Of a DNA stretch of 64,000 nt, positions 50,313-61,961 are shown piece after piece; position 1 is the first letter of the stretch, and each line of letters starts with the position of its first letter. The stretch is from Chlorops oryzae (Eukaryota; Arthropoda; Insecta; Diptera; Chloropidae). Location: the NCBI GenBank assembly GCA_020466095.1, contig CM035808.1, positions 15,311,785-15,375,784 of the forward strand, in the 5' to 3' direction. The notes under the pieces were generated by a model that searched no databases, was not told the DNA's origin, and worked only from the letters and a program-made list of their open reading frames with translations. The position numbers were made by a program, and so were the translations under genes.

Positions 50313-50372
<60 letters not shown>
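50313..50372. repeat. (GA)n microsatellite
   Basis: About 30 units with one A-rich interruption near 50348-50350. Confidence 0.95.
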
Positions 50373-50374
<2 letters not shown>

Positions 50375-51284
50375 AAAATACAGAGAGGAAGGGCTTTATG
50401 GGGCTTTGTAGCTGGCTAGGACAACTGAAAGATTTTTAAGCACATCATGCTTGAGGAAGTTGTTATGGGGTCAGGCGCGAGGTTTCTGGCCTCAGTATTT
50501 TCTTTAAGGGCGGGATGGTTGATATACTAGCCCTGGAAGAGAGATGCTAATAGTGGCTGCCTATATGGATATATTGAACTGCCGTTATTTTAGAAGAAAA
50601 ATATTAAAAAAGATTTTAAATCAACATTTTCCTCCTTTTTTGGGTACAATTCTTCTAAAATTGTGCTCAAAATTTACAATAAAATTTTCAATACGCCATC
50701 ACGACATTCAAAAGTGAATGAACATGGACCAAGAACGTAGGTAAAAACCCGCTTTGGAAAGAAGGCTTGATTTTTTTATTCTTACTTTACGAAAGTAAAA
50801 AGCACTTAACACCGAAAATCCTGTCGTAAATTTAATCCTTTCTTGCTTTTCGCGCTTTTGAACACAAGTGCACAAATGTATGAAGGCATTCAGTGACGGC
50901 TTGAGGAGGATTCTGTTCGTTTTCAAGGAATTCTCCAGTTTGTACTGTCATAAGCTATAACAAAAAAAATCTCACTGCGTCCTGGCTTGACTACTCTACT
51001 CATGCCATCACTCATTGCCATTAGTGTCCTCGTGTTTCTCAGCACGAAGTTGTCGGCAATACTTTCAGACGACGACTGCTGTCTTACTGTCTTACTTCAT
51101 TTCGAAAATTTTTACTAATTTTAATTTCAACCGAAAACAAAGGCCCAACTCAGCGAAGGCGTTTGGTTACATCCATCCATCCACCCGACCTGCACTCTGC
51201 ACTGTGCCCCCGGCCCCGGCTCCCGCACTCATTCGTTAATATCTTTGAACATAAAATTTGATATCATTTCGAAGGCAGCCAGAG

Positions 51285-51310
51285 TCAGTTGCGTCAGTTG
51301 CGTCAGTTGA
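51285..51310 (+). promoter_or_regulatory. Triple initiator-like repeat (candidate core promoter)
   Basis: TCAGTTGCGTCAGTTGCG followed by TCAGTTGA places three copies of the arthropod initiator consensus TCAKTY 9 nt apart. An ATAAAA box lies upstream at 51251-51256, farther than the usual spacing. It could also be chance within a short tandem repeat. Confidence 0.25.
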
Positions 51311-52292
51311 GCCTGAGCGAAGGACCTTATCTGCTTGTATTGCGGTTACTGGCAACGGCAGTAATAGCAGTTGAAATCCTAAGACAAAGGCTCACATCAA
51401 CAGGAAACCGCAAGTCTTCATTCAACAACAGAACTGCTGCCACTTCTCCCGCAGCTAGCTCCTGCGGTGGTCTAAGACTTCTTTTTCTTCATATTCGACG
51501 TCGTCTCGTCCTCGTCGCCTTTGCCATCGTTGTCGTCGTCGTCGTCGTCTTCGTCCTGGTCGCTTCAATTTTACATCACTCCTTCGAAGAGAGAATTTTC
51601 CTCCAGCAGCAGCGACAACACGAAAGAATGAAGAAAAACCAAAAATTCCCGAAAATAATTCAATGCAGCGTGTGGATTTTTCTCTCTTTTCATGCGTGCC
51701 TCACGCCAACGCCAATGCCGCGTGCACCTCTTCGCGGTTTTCCAAATGGAAATTCCACTCTGGCCTCGCGTCGCGTATCGCCACAGCCTTTGGGAATTTA
51801 ACCCGTTCGTGCTCGGGCCCGTTCGCTGATTCCTGTTGTTTCCACTGACGCTTCGTTCCATTCTGTGCCAAAGGATTACTCAATTAATTTAATTATGTGC
51901 TGTCAATCATTTCGTTGCCTTGTCGCTTGCTGTCACTTCACCTCTTCACCGTTCCACCATCGCACCATCGTTGGTTCGTTGCTTCGCTGGTTCGTTCGTT
52001 CGTTCGCGGGTTATCCAACGTCGATTTTGGGTGCTCTTGACGTTTTTACATGCGAAATGACTTTTTCCTCGAGGAGCTTTTTCTCATTTGGCATGGATTT
52101 TCCATTTATCTCGAAGAATACCCGCCAATTCAACCGCCTTCGCACGCCCACTGCTTGCCCTGCTAATATTGTCGTTTGTTTGTTAGGCTAAAAGATCGTC
52201 AAAAGAGCTAAGCTGTTGGGTGTCAGCGAACAGTGGAGCGAATGCATGAAATTTTCACACAAAAATGGCGCCCTTTGAAGAGCTAATAATAT

Positions 52293-53373
52293 CACTGCTC
52301 AACAATAAAAATGCCTTTGACTTGAAACCAATTTTTTTTTGTAGTATTTGTTTCGCTGAATCTCAATATATGCGTAAAATTTGAAAGTTAGCTCGCGTTT
52401 TTTAAATATCCGCTAAGAAAGGTTTTGCGAATTTTTGTCAATATTTTTTAGTCGTAGCCCCATTATCGTTCGACCGTTTCAAAAAAAATTTAATTTATAT
52501 AAAAGAAGAGTAAAAATACAACATATTCTTCATACATATGGATGAAATCGGTTCAACAGTTTAGGCGCTATAGGTCGATAAAGGCGAGAATTTTATGAAA
52601 TTTTTAACAATTTTGTACAAAAACTTGATTTCAAACCCATATAATTTCCGAAAAAGGTCCGGTATTTAAGTTCAGGCTATCTTACGTAAAAGAGTGGATT
52701 TCTAAGAGCATTTCAAGACCAAGAAAAAAAAATCCGATCAATGGTTCATATTTTAATTGGGTTTTTAGAAAAAATGAGACGACTTTTTTTACGCCGGAAA
52801 ATTTGCCACAATTTTTTTATTTCTGTCTTTAAGTTATATTAATATATAAAAAAAATATGTGGCCTATTTTCGGCGTAAAAAGTCGTTTTTTTTTAAAACC
52901 AATAAAATAGAATATTCATCGGATATTTTTGTCTTGGTCTTGAAATGCTCTTAGAAATCCACTCTTTTACTTAAGATAGCCTGAACTTAAATATCGGACC
53001 TTTTTGGGAAATTATATGGGTTTGAAATCAAGTTTTTGTACAAAATTGTTAAAAATTTCATAAAATTCTCGCCTTTATCGACCTATAGCGCCTAAACTGT
53101 TGAACCGATTTCATCCATATGTATGAAGAATATGTTGAATTTTTACTCTTCTTTTATATAAATTAAATTTTTTTTGAAACGGTCGAACGATAATGGGGCT
53201 ACGACTAAAAAACATTGACAAAAATTCGCAAAACCTTTCTTAGCGGATATTTAAAAAACGCGAGCTAACTTTCAAATTTTACGCATATATTGAGATTCAG
53301 CGAAACAAATACTACAAAAAAAAATTGGTTTCAAGTCAAAGGCACGCAAAAAGTTCGATTTTGTTGTGCAGTG
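52293..53373. mobile_element. 1.08-kb near-perfect palindrome with Tc1-like ends
   Basis: The left arm (about 52313-52821) and right arm (about 52844-53343) are inverted copies of about 500 nt each, with only scattered differences over most of their length. They are separated by about 20 nt. Matching landmarks include 'gaaaccaattttttt', 'gccccattatcgttcgac', 'ggatgaaatcggttcaac' and 'tttcaagacca'. Outside the arms, CACTGCTCAACAA (52293-52305) and TTGTTGTGCAGTG (53361-53373) form imperfect inverted ends next to TA. No coding frame. It is best described as a foldback-type, Tc1/mariner-related miniature element. Confidence 0.9.
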
Positions 53374-54764
53374 TATTTCAAATGATGTTATTGTAGGCTT
53401 TCATTTAAGAACAATAAACCCAGGCTGTTGTGAAGGGTCTTAGATTTTATTCACTCGATTCGCTTAAGCACTCCACTGTGCGTTTCACATTCTCAGAGAC
53501 GTACAAGGGGAGTGCTTTTGTAAAATTTTAAGAAATGCGTCAAATGAAGCTGTTTTTTTCTCTTCTTCTTCTTCTTCTTTTTTTTTGTTTTTTCATGTGA
53601 AACTTCATTTAGGAAACTTTCCATTTTCGGTTTCGAATGAATTGAATGCGACTGTTGTATGTCCTCGGGGTTTTGTGAATAAAAATTTTATATGTTCATG
53701 CAATGGAATTATTATATGTATGTATGTATGTGTGTATGGCTCTTTTCTTGCTGGTGTGCGATGCTTATTTATTCAGATGTGCAAATTACGACTTTTCAAT
53801 TTTACTTTTTTGTTTTGGTTTTTCGACTGTGATTACTTTTCCTTTTGTGGATTTTAATTATTTTAATTATTTGAAAACACTTTCGAGTTGTCTTTGGAAA
53901 TACTTTTCAAAAGGATTTTTCATTTAAATCATGTTCATATGTTGGGATTTGGTAGCTTGGAAGCTAATGATGGAATTTATCAAATTTGAGATTTAAGTTT
54001 TTTTTCTTTCTAATATATAATAATGGAGGAAAGTCAGGGGGTTTGAAAAATAAAAAAAATCTGTAAAGTTTTCTGAATAATATTAGGGGGACTCATGCAG
54101 GCTTGAAAAATGTCTTCGTAAATTTTTCGATAGCAAATTTTCCGAGGTTGAATAAACGACCCCTCGTAGGAACTTCACAAAATTTTTTCGAATAAAGGCA
54201 CTGTATAAGTCATTTGTATCTTGCACAACTTTTTAAGCAGATAAAAGTTTCCGATTTTTCGACTTTACTATTTTCCGACGCCTTTGTGAATACCCCTATT
54301 ATTTTCCCAGCTACTGGCAGTTAACTCTGTTTGAAGGAAACTCTGAGCGGCTTCTAATTTCTTGACTGATAAACATCAAAGGACTACCAGTTATTGAAAG
54401 TTAGCCGAAGAGCTTTTAATTTTAATTGAAATAAATTAATCAACATAAAAGATTTTACAAGAAAAATGACGATTTTCTGCTAACAAATCTCGGTTTTCTT
54501 GCTGGAATGTAAATATGATCTATTCTTGCATCGGAAACAGAGAATGGACTTTGATAAGTCGATATTTTGCCCCATTCCTTGTTTTATTGAACGATAACAA
54601 CAGAGTTAAGAATTAAAAATTAAAGTGCACCTGTTTTTGTAGAGGACGATGGGTTTCCACAATTGTACAGCGAAAGAGAAATGGAAAAGAGATGAAGTGA
54701 TAATTTTGAACAGTCACGGCAAACCCTGCTCGAACAACCACGAAAATATTACAAAGATAATCAT
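53374..54764. other. 1.4 kb without a supportable gene
   Basis: AT-rich. A TTC run lies at 53562-53580 and a GTAT microsatellite at 53716-53733. No motif-bearing frame. Confidence 0.5.
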
Positions 54765-55622
54765 AACAAGTTGGGTGTTATAGTCAGGCAAGCCTGACAA
54801 TAAAATACCCGACACAGACACACATGTTTAAAAAATTTTTGAACAAGCCCAAAAAACAGGACCACTAAGTAAGAATATTCAAGTCCATAGGGGCCCATAT
54901 ACCGACTTTTGTTAAATTTCTTATTGAAAACTGCCCGATTGCCACGCCCACTTTTCCAATTTTTGTTTAATTATAATCGGAGGCTTAAATATACGTTCAA
55001 ATTCTAAGTTTCATTGAAATAGTTTGAAAAAGTCCGATTTTTAGGCAGTTTTGGGATTTTTGTGACAGACCCTAGTAATGGAGGTACCCTTATTAATGCA
55101 CCGACCAAGAAAATTTTTTGGGAGGATGTTTATGACTACAAAGGAAGCATAACTGCCAAATTTTAAGTCCCATTTGAATTTCGGGTGTAGGAGACAATTT
55201 TTGAAAACCGCCCTTCTGCCACGCCCACTTTTTCAATTTTTTGAATTCATAGTAATTGCCTTTAAACATGTTCAAATATCAACTTTCATTAAAATATCTT
55301 GAAAAACTTCGATTTTAGAGCAGCTTTTGTGATTTTCGTAACAGACCCTAGTACTGGAGGTACCCCTAAAAATTGTCCTACCTTGTTCTTACTCATGTCC
55401 CCGTGAGCACGCATACCAAATTTTGTTAAGATAGCTCAACTCCTTCGATAAGATAACTGTATACAGAAAGACGGACAGACGGACGGATATGTCTAAATCG
55501 AATCTCCTGGTGACGCTGATCATTTCTATGTATATTTTGTATGGTCTATCTCGACTGGTTCTATGTGTTACACACAACTACACAAACGCAATATACCTTC
55601 GACACAGAGTGTGTCGGGTATA
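54765..55622 (-). repeat. Full-length 0.85-kb dispersed element, copy C
   Basis: Inverted relative to copy B at 44421-45272. On the minus strand it begins TATACCCGACACACTCTGTG at 55622 and ends GTCAGGCTTGCCTGAC followed by TATAACACCCAACTTGTT at 54765. It keeps the two-module interior and the CGTCTGTCCGTC run. Its differences from copy B are spread along the length, which fits an old interspersed family better than a recent duplication. Confidence 0.85.
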
Positions 55623-55694
55623 AATATTGCAAGCATGCCCTTTCAGAAATCATTCGTCAAAGACAGAATCGTTCATGAAGTCTTCGACGACTTC

Positions 55695-55952
55695 GTTATT
55701 AGCAGAGCTCGGGTTTTGTTGACTTTTATAAATTTAAAGCATACGTTATGGAGTACAAATTCTGTTCAACTGGCATAAAGTAAAGACTCAAATCGATTTT
55801 TTACTTCAATATGAATTTTTTTGAAGTTCGAAAAGCTGTTTGAATTTCAACTTTGCTAAACATATTCGCAAAATCTTGATAAGAAAAATGTTTGCCCCAT
55901 AAAGTATGCTTTAAATTATCAAGCTCAACAACATCCAAGCCCTAATTAGTAG
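55695..55952. mobile_element. 242-bp hAT-type MITE
   Basis: The element is 55703-55944, starting CAGAGCTCGGGTTTTGTTGA and ending CCAAGCCCTA. It has exactly the same length as the copy at 34753-34994. Flanks GTTATTAG (55695-55702) and ATTAGTAG (55945-55952) match at six of eight positions. The central 'gaatttttttgaagtt' is conserved. Confidence 0.85.
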
Positions 55953-57404
55953 CTCCTAATTCGAAGACCCCGAAATACCCTTGACAAATGCTTAAATTTA
56001 ATGAGGAAGGCTTTTGAATTTTAAGAAAATTGTAAGAATATATTAATTTTTGCATTACGCAAGATCAGTAATGCAGAGTTTCCTCAATACACGATGCATG
56101 ACTTCATGAAAGACCTGTCCTGAAGAGTGTCTTGCGTGAAGCTCGCGACGCTTGTATGGATTTTACATAGATGCCACCGATGCTCTAATCTTATAAGTGT
56201 CATCAACGATTTTTTCAGTTTCGTGCAACCAGCGTCGAAGACGGGTGCAAGACTGTGCCGAAAGGAGGGATATGTATGTACAAAATAAAATAAAAATAAT
56301 TATATTATATATATGATATCAGTTAGGACTTAATAATTCTTTTTTTAAATAAAATAACATTTCATGTATTTTGCAAAACCCACCAGATTTTTGAACTTGT
56401 TGGCCGGCCAAGTTTTTCTTGTTGGGTATAAAGTCTTTTCAAAATTTCGTTGAACTTGGCAATAGGAATTTACAGATCCAAACTGTTATACGATAACAAA
56501 CATGTGGAAAAAATTAGCACGTGGCAATTCCTCAGCAGCATTACGAAAATTAGGACAGTAAAGCTCCGAAGGGGAAAAAACAGAAATGGTAGCGCATGCG
56601 CGAATATCCTCAGGGAAAAAATAATTTAATTTTTGGAATTTATTTTCAAATATTTCAAGAATTATACAATGAAAACATTAAAATAACAATTACTTGATTA
56701 TTTCGAGTGTCCTCAGTGTTTAGATTTTTGAAAATTCAGCATAGAATTCCCCCTGATGATATAACACTAACTCAATTCACTTCACTTACGACGGAGATTG
56801 ACTCCGAAACTCCGAAAAATTTTCATTTTAGAATGAGATAGACGACGAAACCAATGTTGGCGCTGCAAGTGTCAGTATGTGTGTGTGTGTGTGTGTCTTT
56901 TCATTTTATTCGATGGTGTTTGTGATCCCCAATTGTAATACGAACAACAACAATAACAGAAATATTCCCCTCCCCATCGCTCTATGGAACATTCCTAGAG
57001 AAAAGCAATGCAAACGAAAGCAAAGCAAAGCAAAGCAAAGGATACTGTGTTTAGTATCGTTTTGCTCTCCTTTCGAGTTGCTGTTTCTTTTATTGCGCGT
57101 CGCATTTTGTCCTTTCGATAGAAAGTTCGACAACTTTGGAAAACTCTGCTCGTGTAGTTTGATGCCAGTTGGCTGCGAACTTAGAACAGGTAGAGACGCG
57201 CGTCGTTCCGTGGTTCGAAATAAACTTTTAAGACAAAATCTTTGAGACATCAAGTTGGAAACATTGTTTGACAAAAAACAAAAAAAAAAAAAAAAAAACT
57301 AATAAAAAATTTAATGAAAATGTAGAAATCAATCTCATTTAATGAATATTGAAAACTATAAGCCCTGACATTTGGTAAAACAGACTTTCCGAAATATTGC
57401 ACTC
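55953..57404. other. 1.45 kb upstream of the putative gene
   Basis: AT-rich. A GT microsatellite lies at 56876-56897, AAGC/AAAGC repeats at 57012-57038 and a poly-A of about 18 at 57281-57298. The 12-bp palindrome TTGGCCGGCCAA lies near 56400-56411. No supportable coding frame. Confidence 0.5.
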
Positions 57405-57437
57405 ATATAAGGGAATCCCATTCTGGCAGTGCAGTCA
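57405..57437 (+). promoter_or_regulatory. TATA plus initiator-like core promoter candidate
   Basis: ATATAAGG at 57405-57412 is followed 26-31 nt downstream by GCAGTCAAG (57431-57439), close to the arthropod initiator TCAGTY. The sequence after it has the purine-rich, AAAGTG-repeat character often seen in fly 5' UTRs. Spacing is reasonable, but either element alone could be chance. Confidence 0.3.
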
Positions 57438-58179
57438 AGTCGGCGTGCACAAATATTTCGAATAGAAATCGAGCCAAAGTCTTTCTCTCTCGCTCGGTCA
57501 CAGAAAATTCAATTTCAGTATCTTAACCGTCAGGATTGGCATCGAAAATCTCGTTATCACCGCGTGCAATGAACATTCGATCGCTGGACTTGCTCTGCCG
57601 CATGACTTCTCAAGAGAAATTGCGCCTTTCATATGGGGAAAACTAAAATTTTCCAAAACTTTTTTGAAACTGAGATAAGTTTGATGTAATCTCTTGGCTT
57701 GAAAGCCATAATTGCCATAAGAGTATCATAACTTATAGCTTTCCATAGATCGCGCTAGAAAGTATGCTACGAAAACTTCAATGCAATCGCATAAAAGTGC
57801 AATAAGAAAGTGTATAAGTGAAGATGAATTGATTGTGAAATTTCGTTTGCGAAAAAGTTTTCCAAGTCAAGAAAATTACTAAGAAAAAGTAAAAGTGAAA
57901 GATCATATGAAAATTAAATGAAAGAAAAACAAACAATTTTCTCATTTAATCGTGGGTAACGTGTTGAAAAATTTGCAGACAATAAACTTTTCGACGCGCG
58001 CTATGAAAACTTCAAGTTAAGAAATATTTAAAATAAATGCAGCGAGTTTTCTTCAATTGTTTGTGAATTCGAGTAAGAAGAAGAATTTTTGGAAAAATTG
58101 AGAAAATGATATCATTTCCATGAACTGAAAAATACGAGAGAAACGAGCCGTTAATCGAAGCAAGATTCTTGCTAAATAG
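57433..58179 (+). other. Putative 5' untranslated exon
   Basis: Proposed from context: it starts at the initiator-like site and ends at ATAG|GTAAAA (GT at 58180-58181). The interior has many AAGTG/GTGAAA stretches (about 57795-57900). No long open frame lies in it. If correct, it would join across 58180-59590 to the coding exon. Transcript evidence would be needed; I infer this from motifs alone. Confidence 0.25.
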
Positions 58180-59590
58180 GTAAAAAAAAAAATAATAAAT
58201 AAAGAACAAAATGTGAACGAATTTCAGAATGACTAAATGTTTCATGTTTTCAATACCCTATTTTAAAAACTTATTATTACTATTATTATTATTATTATTA
58301 TAATTACTATCTAGTAATCTATATAAATCCTTTTTCATGAAATTCAATGCAACAAGAAATTCACATCAAAAATCACCTCATTTTAGACCTGGAAATATAC
58401 AAAATTTCGACCTGCAAAAGGTTTTCAGTTCAATTTAAATGTGTTTTCTTATTAAAATAAAAATACTTTCTTCATTTTTAGCGAAATATATGTAATCTCA
58501 GTTATTTTAAGATAGTAAGTTATGAGTCGGTGAAGTGTAAGCACATAAGAGAAAGATAAAAAGCAGTTCCAATTAAGAACAGTGGGACTCTAAATTCTAT
58601 TCTCTCTTATCCTTGAAACTTTCACTCATGGTCGTAGTCTTTAACTCGGTTTAAGAACATCGAAAGTTTAAATTCTAGGATATATTCTTTTAGTTTTCAT
58701 GCCAGAGTTTAACTCAATGAAACGCCTTTGAATTTGAATCGTTCAAAAATTACATACGAAATTAATAAACCTGGTTTAAACGCTTCTGAAGACTACCATT
58801 TAAAAGTATAAACGTTCAAAAAGTTTAAGCGAGGTTGAAGACTATGTGCCTTAATGTACAATTTTTTATTTTTTTTTGTTTATTTATTTTTTTTTTTTGG
58901 AGTAGGGGAACCTATGTTCTCGATGTATAAAAACAAAATTTTATAAAAACTCCTCCATATTTGGGGCATTCCTTAAAAGTGAATGGATCGAAAAAGAGGA
59001 AAATTTTTTAACTAAATTCGAAATTCAGATTTTAATTAAAATGCTAAGATCACAACAGCTAAAATCAGTTAAATGCAATAGTCTCAAAGCAGCATGAGCA
59101 AATCAACAATTGAAAAAAGAGTAGATTTTTTTTTGTCTGAATTTCAGCAGTGAAAGTTGATTGTTTACTTAATTTTAAAACACATGTTAACAAATTCGAT
59201 GTTTTTTATACATATATGTTCAACCTGAATCGTACTAGACGTGCTTCAGGATTGCAGCTACACATGAATTGGGTACCAAGCTATAACGTACTTCTTCCTT
59301 GTGACTCTCTTATTATAAATTTCGAAATCAATTTTTCGAATTTCAAGAAAATTCTTTCACCTGTAAGTTAAATCAAAGGTTCAAGAACCCCTTTTTTATT
59401 GGTCTGAAAAATTCCTTTTCCGTTTTTATCTTTTTAGCATTAAGATTTTCTTCAAGTTAGAAGATCTCGCGATCACACATGAATAAATATATATAAATTT
59501 ATGTTTTTTTGGTTAAAGTCCATTGATATATATATGTAGTAGCGTAACGTATAAAGTTTTTGAAACTTACCACAGATAATATCTTCCCAG
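58180..59590 (+). other. Putative 5' UTR intron
   Basis: Bounded by the donor candidate at 58180 and an acceptor ATCTTCCCAG ending at 59590, 18 nt before the start codon. It contains a TTA microsatellite (58271-58302) and T-rich runs near 58869-58899. Nothing else recognised. Confidence 0.3.
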
Positions 59591-59608
59591 CAGAAAAATC
59601 ACCATAAA

Positions 59609-60881
59609 ATGGCATTATCCAAACGTCCGCTTTCCAAGGAGACAGCGACGTTAGCTGAAAATAATAATAACAACAAGAGTGATGAGCAGCATGAAACAAC
59701 AATTAAGCGAAGTAAAAAACGCTCAAATCGTGATGATGAAACCAATAATAATAACAACAACAACAACAATAACAATACGAACAACAACAACAATAGTAAG
59801 ATTGATGACAAGTCTGTTACGTTGCCACAAAAGAAGCGTGCTATAAGCAATAATTCTTCAATTAATAATAAAAACACGAGCTTCATTCCAACAACAACAA
59901 CAGCAGCAGCAGCAATGCTAACAGCAACATTAACATCGCCGCCGAGCAACAATTCATCGCATTCACCGGAATTGCAAAAAACCAACGCCGATGCAGACAA
60001 AGACGACGAGACGCTGATACGCGAAACGCAAGCGGCACTAAAGAGCCTTTCAGGCAGCTGGCAAGACGCCGGCCGAAATAATCTATACCGGCTGCAGCAA
60101 GATCAGGACGAGAATCCACCGCCGTTTCAGAATTTATTCGAGGAGAAGCAAAAGTACGCAAAGAAATTCCAGACTTTTTCCAATCAAACTCTCAATGACA
60201 AGATCAATTTCAATTTTCACAGACAAAAAGAGAACGATCATGCACGACTGAATACACAGCCACAGGATGAGCTGATATCAGACGAGCGTAAGAGAGCCGC
60301 TCTCATCGCGACGCCAACGGCAAATTCGGCAGCATTCGTTCAAGGATCGGCATTTAAGCCGCCAGCGGATATCAAACGAAATGGACTCATTCCAACGTAT
60401 GCGCCACACTATACCGGCTATGGAAGCGGAACTGACGTCAATGCAGCCTATCTAAGCTATCAGCCACATGCAATGTCCATATCGATGCCAATGCCGACAT
60501 CGTCGAATTTCGATGTAGTGGCTGCGCCGGCGGGAGCGGCGGCGGCGGCAACTGGTGGCGCAACACTTGATGGGAAACTCGATACTACGAAATCAGCTGT
60601 TGCCGCTGACAATCTTCTCAAAGAGGGTGGCCATAAGCTAAACGATTCGACGATTGCACCATTGCCGGGCGCTCGGGCCGACACGAAACACTATACCGTT
60701 CTTCAGCCAGCTGGGGTTGGCAGTCGTGCCGCCACCGTCATGCAGGATATCGCCCGTGAGGGGGTTGTCAGCGTTTCAGCTGTTGATAGCAACAATGGTA
60801 ATAGCGGTGCGACGCAAACAACGACAGGTGCCAGTCTAGCTGTATCTCAGCCAACATTTTCGCCAGGAAGTCAAAGCCGGG
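59609..60881 (+). CDS. 5' coding exon of a large, probably nuclear protein (partial gene)
   Basis: I do not recognise this protein. The 424 codons plus one base open at ATG 59609 (context ATAAAATGG, a good fly start) and run to the donor CCGG|GTAAGT at 60881/60882, after which the frame becomes T-run intron. A basic nuclear-localisation-like cluster (IKRSKKRSNR, residues 32-41) is followed by an asparagine-rich run at 46-62 and a threonine/alanine tract at 95-107. The segment 132-205 has complex composition and is probably conserved (TLIRETQAALKSLSGSW, then PPPFQNLFEEKQKYAKKF). Alanine/glycine runs lie at 305-318, and a second complex block at 360-392 includes YTVLQPAGVGSRAATVMQDI. No enzyme motif, zinc finger, signal peptide or membrane segment is seen, so functional domains probably lie in exons beyond the window. 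A chromatin or transcription regulator is a reasonable guess from composition. I have a vague, unverified association with the SAYP/e(y)3 type of protein. Confidence 0.85.
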
Positions 60882-61546
60882 GTAAGTTGCTCGTGTCTGA
60901 TTATTTATTTTTTTTTTTCTTGTGTTACTTCCGATTTTGTTTTGTCTTGATTTTTTCCTGTTTTTGTTTGTTGTGTTTTATTTATTAATATTTTTTTTTT
61001 TTTTTCGTTTAACAAGAATTGGCGTAAACTTGTGCTCTCCTTCTTGTTGCATTGAGTTTTCCAGAGATATTTGATTGACACAATCGGTTGCATATTTTTA
61101 GGCAAAGTAAGGTCATTTTCTAGGTAGTTAGAGTTACTTTACGCACTCTCGCTCTCATTGTATCTTTTTAAGTAAGTATAACTATATCGTCCCATAGAGA
61201 CTTCAGCCAGTGTAATGTGTTGCCAAAACGACCTGTCTAAATTGTGGAAAAAATGTTCTACGTTATAGGATTCTTAGGAATTTCTAAAACAATTATAGAA
61301 CCATCTTATTCTCTTACTTAAAACTATTTTCTCCGCCTTTTGCTCCACTTCATGTGTTGCTCGAAGCCATTTATGCGCGCATTATTGTCACAAGTATTGT
61401 CATTATTTGCGCATTTTGTTGTCACTTTAACCGCCTTTTGTCTACCGATTCGACATTTTGTGCATGAGGTAATGTAAGGGAAAACTCAAGCGGTTCCCCG
61501 TACGCAAACCAAAAATCGCACGACGAGGATAACGTTCAAGCTTTCT

Positions 61547-61579
61547 TCAACAGCAAGCAACAACAACAACAACAACAAA
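61547..61579. repeat. (CAA)n microsatellite
   Basis: About 9-10 CAA units with one AAG interruption. Confidence 0.9.
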
Positions 61580-61920
61580 AGGCAACAAAAAACGAAAATA
61601 CCATCAAAATTTTGGGCATAAACGGCAAATTCCATTCGTTTCCCAAGCACTTGAAGACGCACGTACTTGTTCATGTCTAAGAACCCATTAGGCACATTAA
61701 GGGCCTCAGACCACTTGCGGGGAACAGCCGAACAACTCGTTCGCTTACTAATTTCCTAGCCTCACACCAAAAAACGTTCTATAAAATTCATCTTTACCGT
61801 TCAAAAAATTAAGTGCTGCACGCAAAAACATGCGTAAATATGTAAATGTTCATGTGTAAGAGACTTCTTCAATACCTTTACGACTGTTTACAGCACACGG
61901 CGGAACCCCGACCCATCTCC

Positions 61921-61961
61921 GCTTGGCTTGGCTTGGCTTGGGCTTGGCTCGGCTCGGCTCG
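61921..61961. repeat. GGCTTG/GGCTCG pentanucleotide repeats
   Basis: About eight units, changing from GCTTG to GCTCG along the array. Confidence 0.9.

Larger units (their letters stand above)
48705..52292. other. 3.6 kb without a confident gene; GC-richer island at its right
   Basis: 48.7-51.0 kb is AT-rich with a large GA microsatellite (listed separately). From about 51.0 to 52.2 kb the sequence is GC-richer and contains CCCCCGGCCCCGGCTCCCGC near 51208. It also has three tandem TCAGTTGCG-type units at 51285-51310, GTC repeats at 51531-51549 and TTCG repeats at 51972-52007. A 170-codon frame at 51289-51801 is largely simple-sequence derived. An untranslated first exon or promoter is plausible. 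Confidence 0.4.

Noticed and set aside
51289..51801. 170-codon plus-strand open frame
   Set aside because: Begins at a non-ATG codon inside the TCAGTTGCG repeat. A valine run comes from the GTC microsatellite, and an overlapping frame on the other strand is also open. No domain or splice context.
56877..57245. Two 122-codon frames overlapping on opposite strands
   Set aside because: The start lies in a GT microsatellite and the frame crosses simple AAGC repeats. Neither strand shows a family motif.
59599..60000. Minus-strand frame opposite the coding exon
   Set aside because: Leucine and valine runs are the complement of the asparagine and threonine codon repeats of the real exon.
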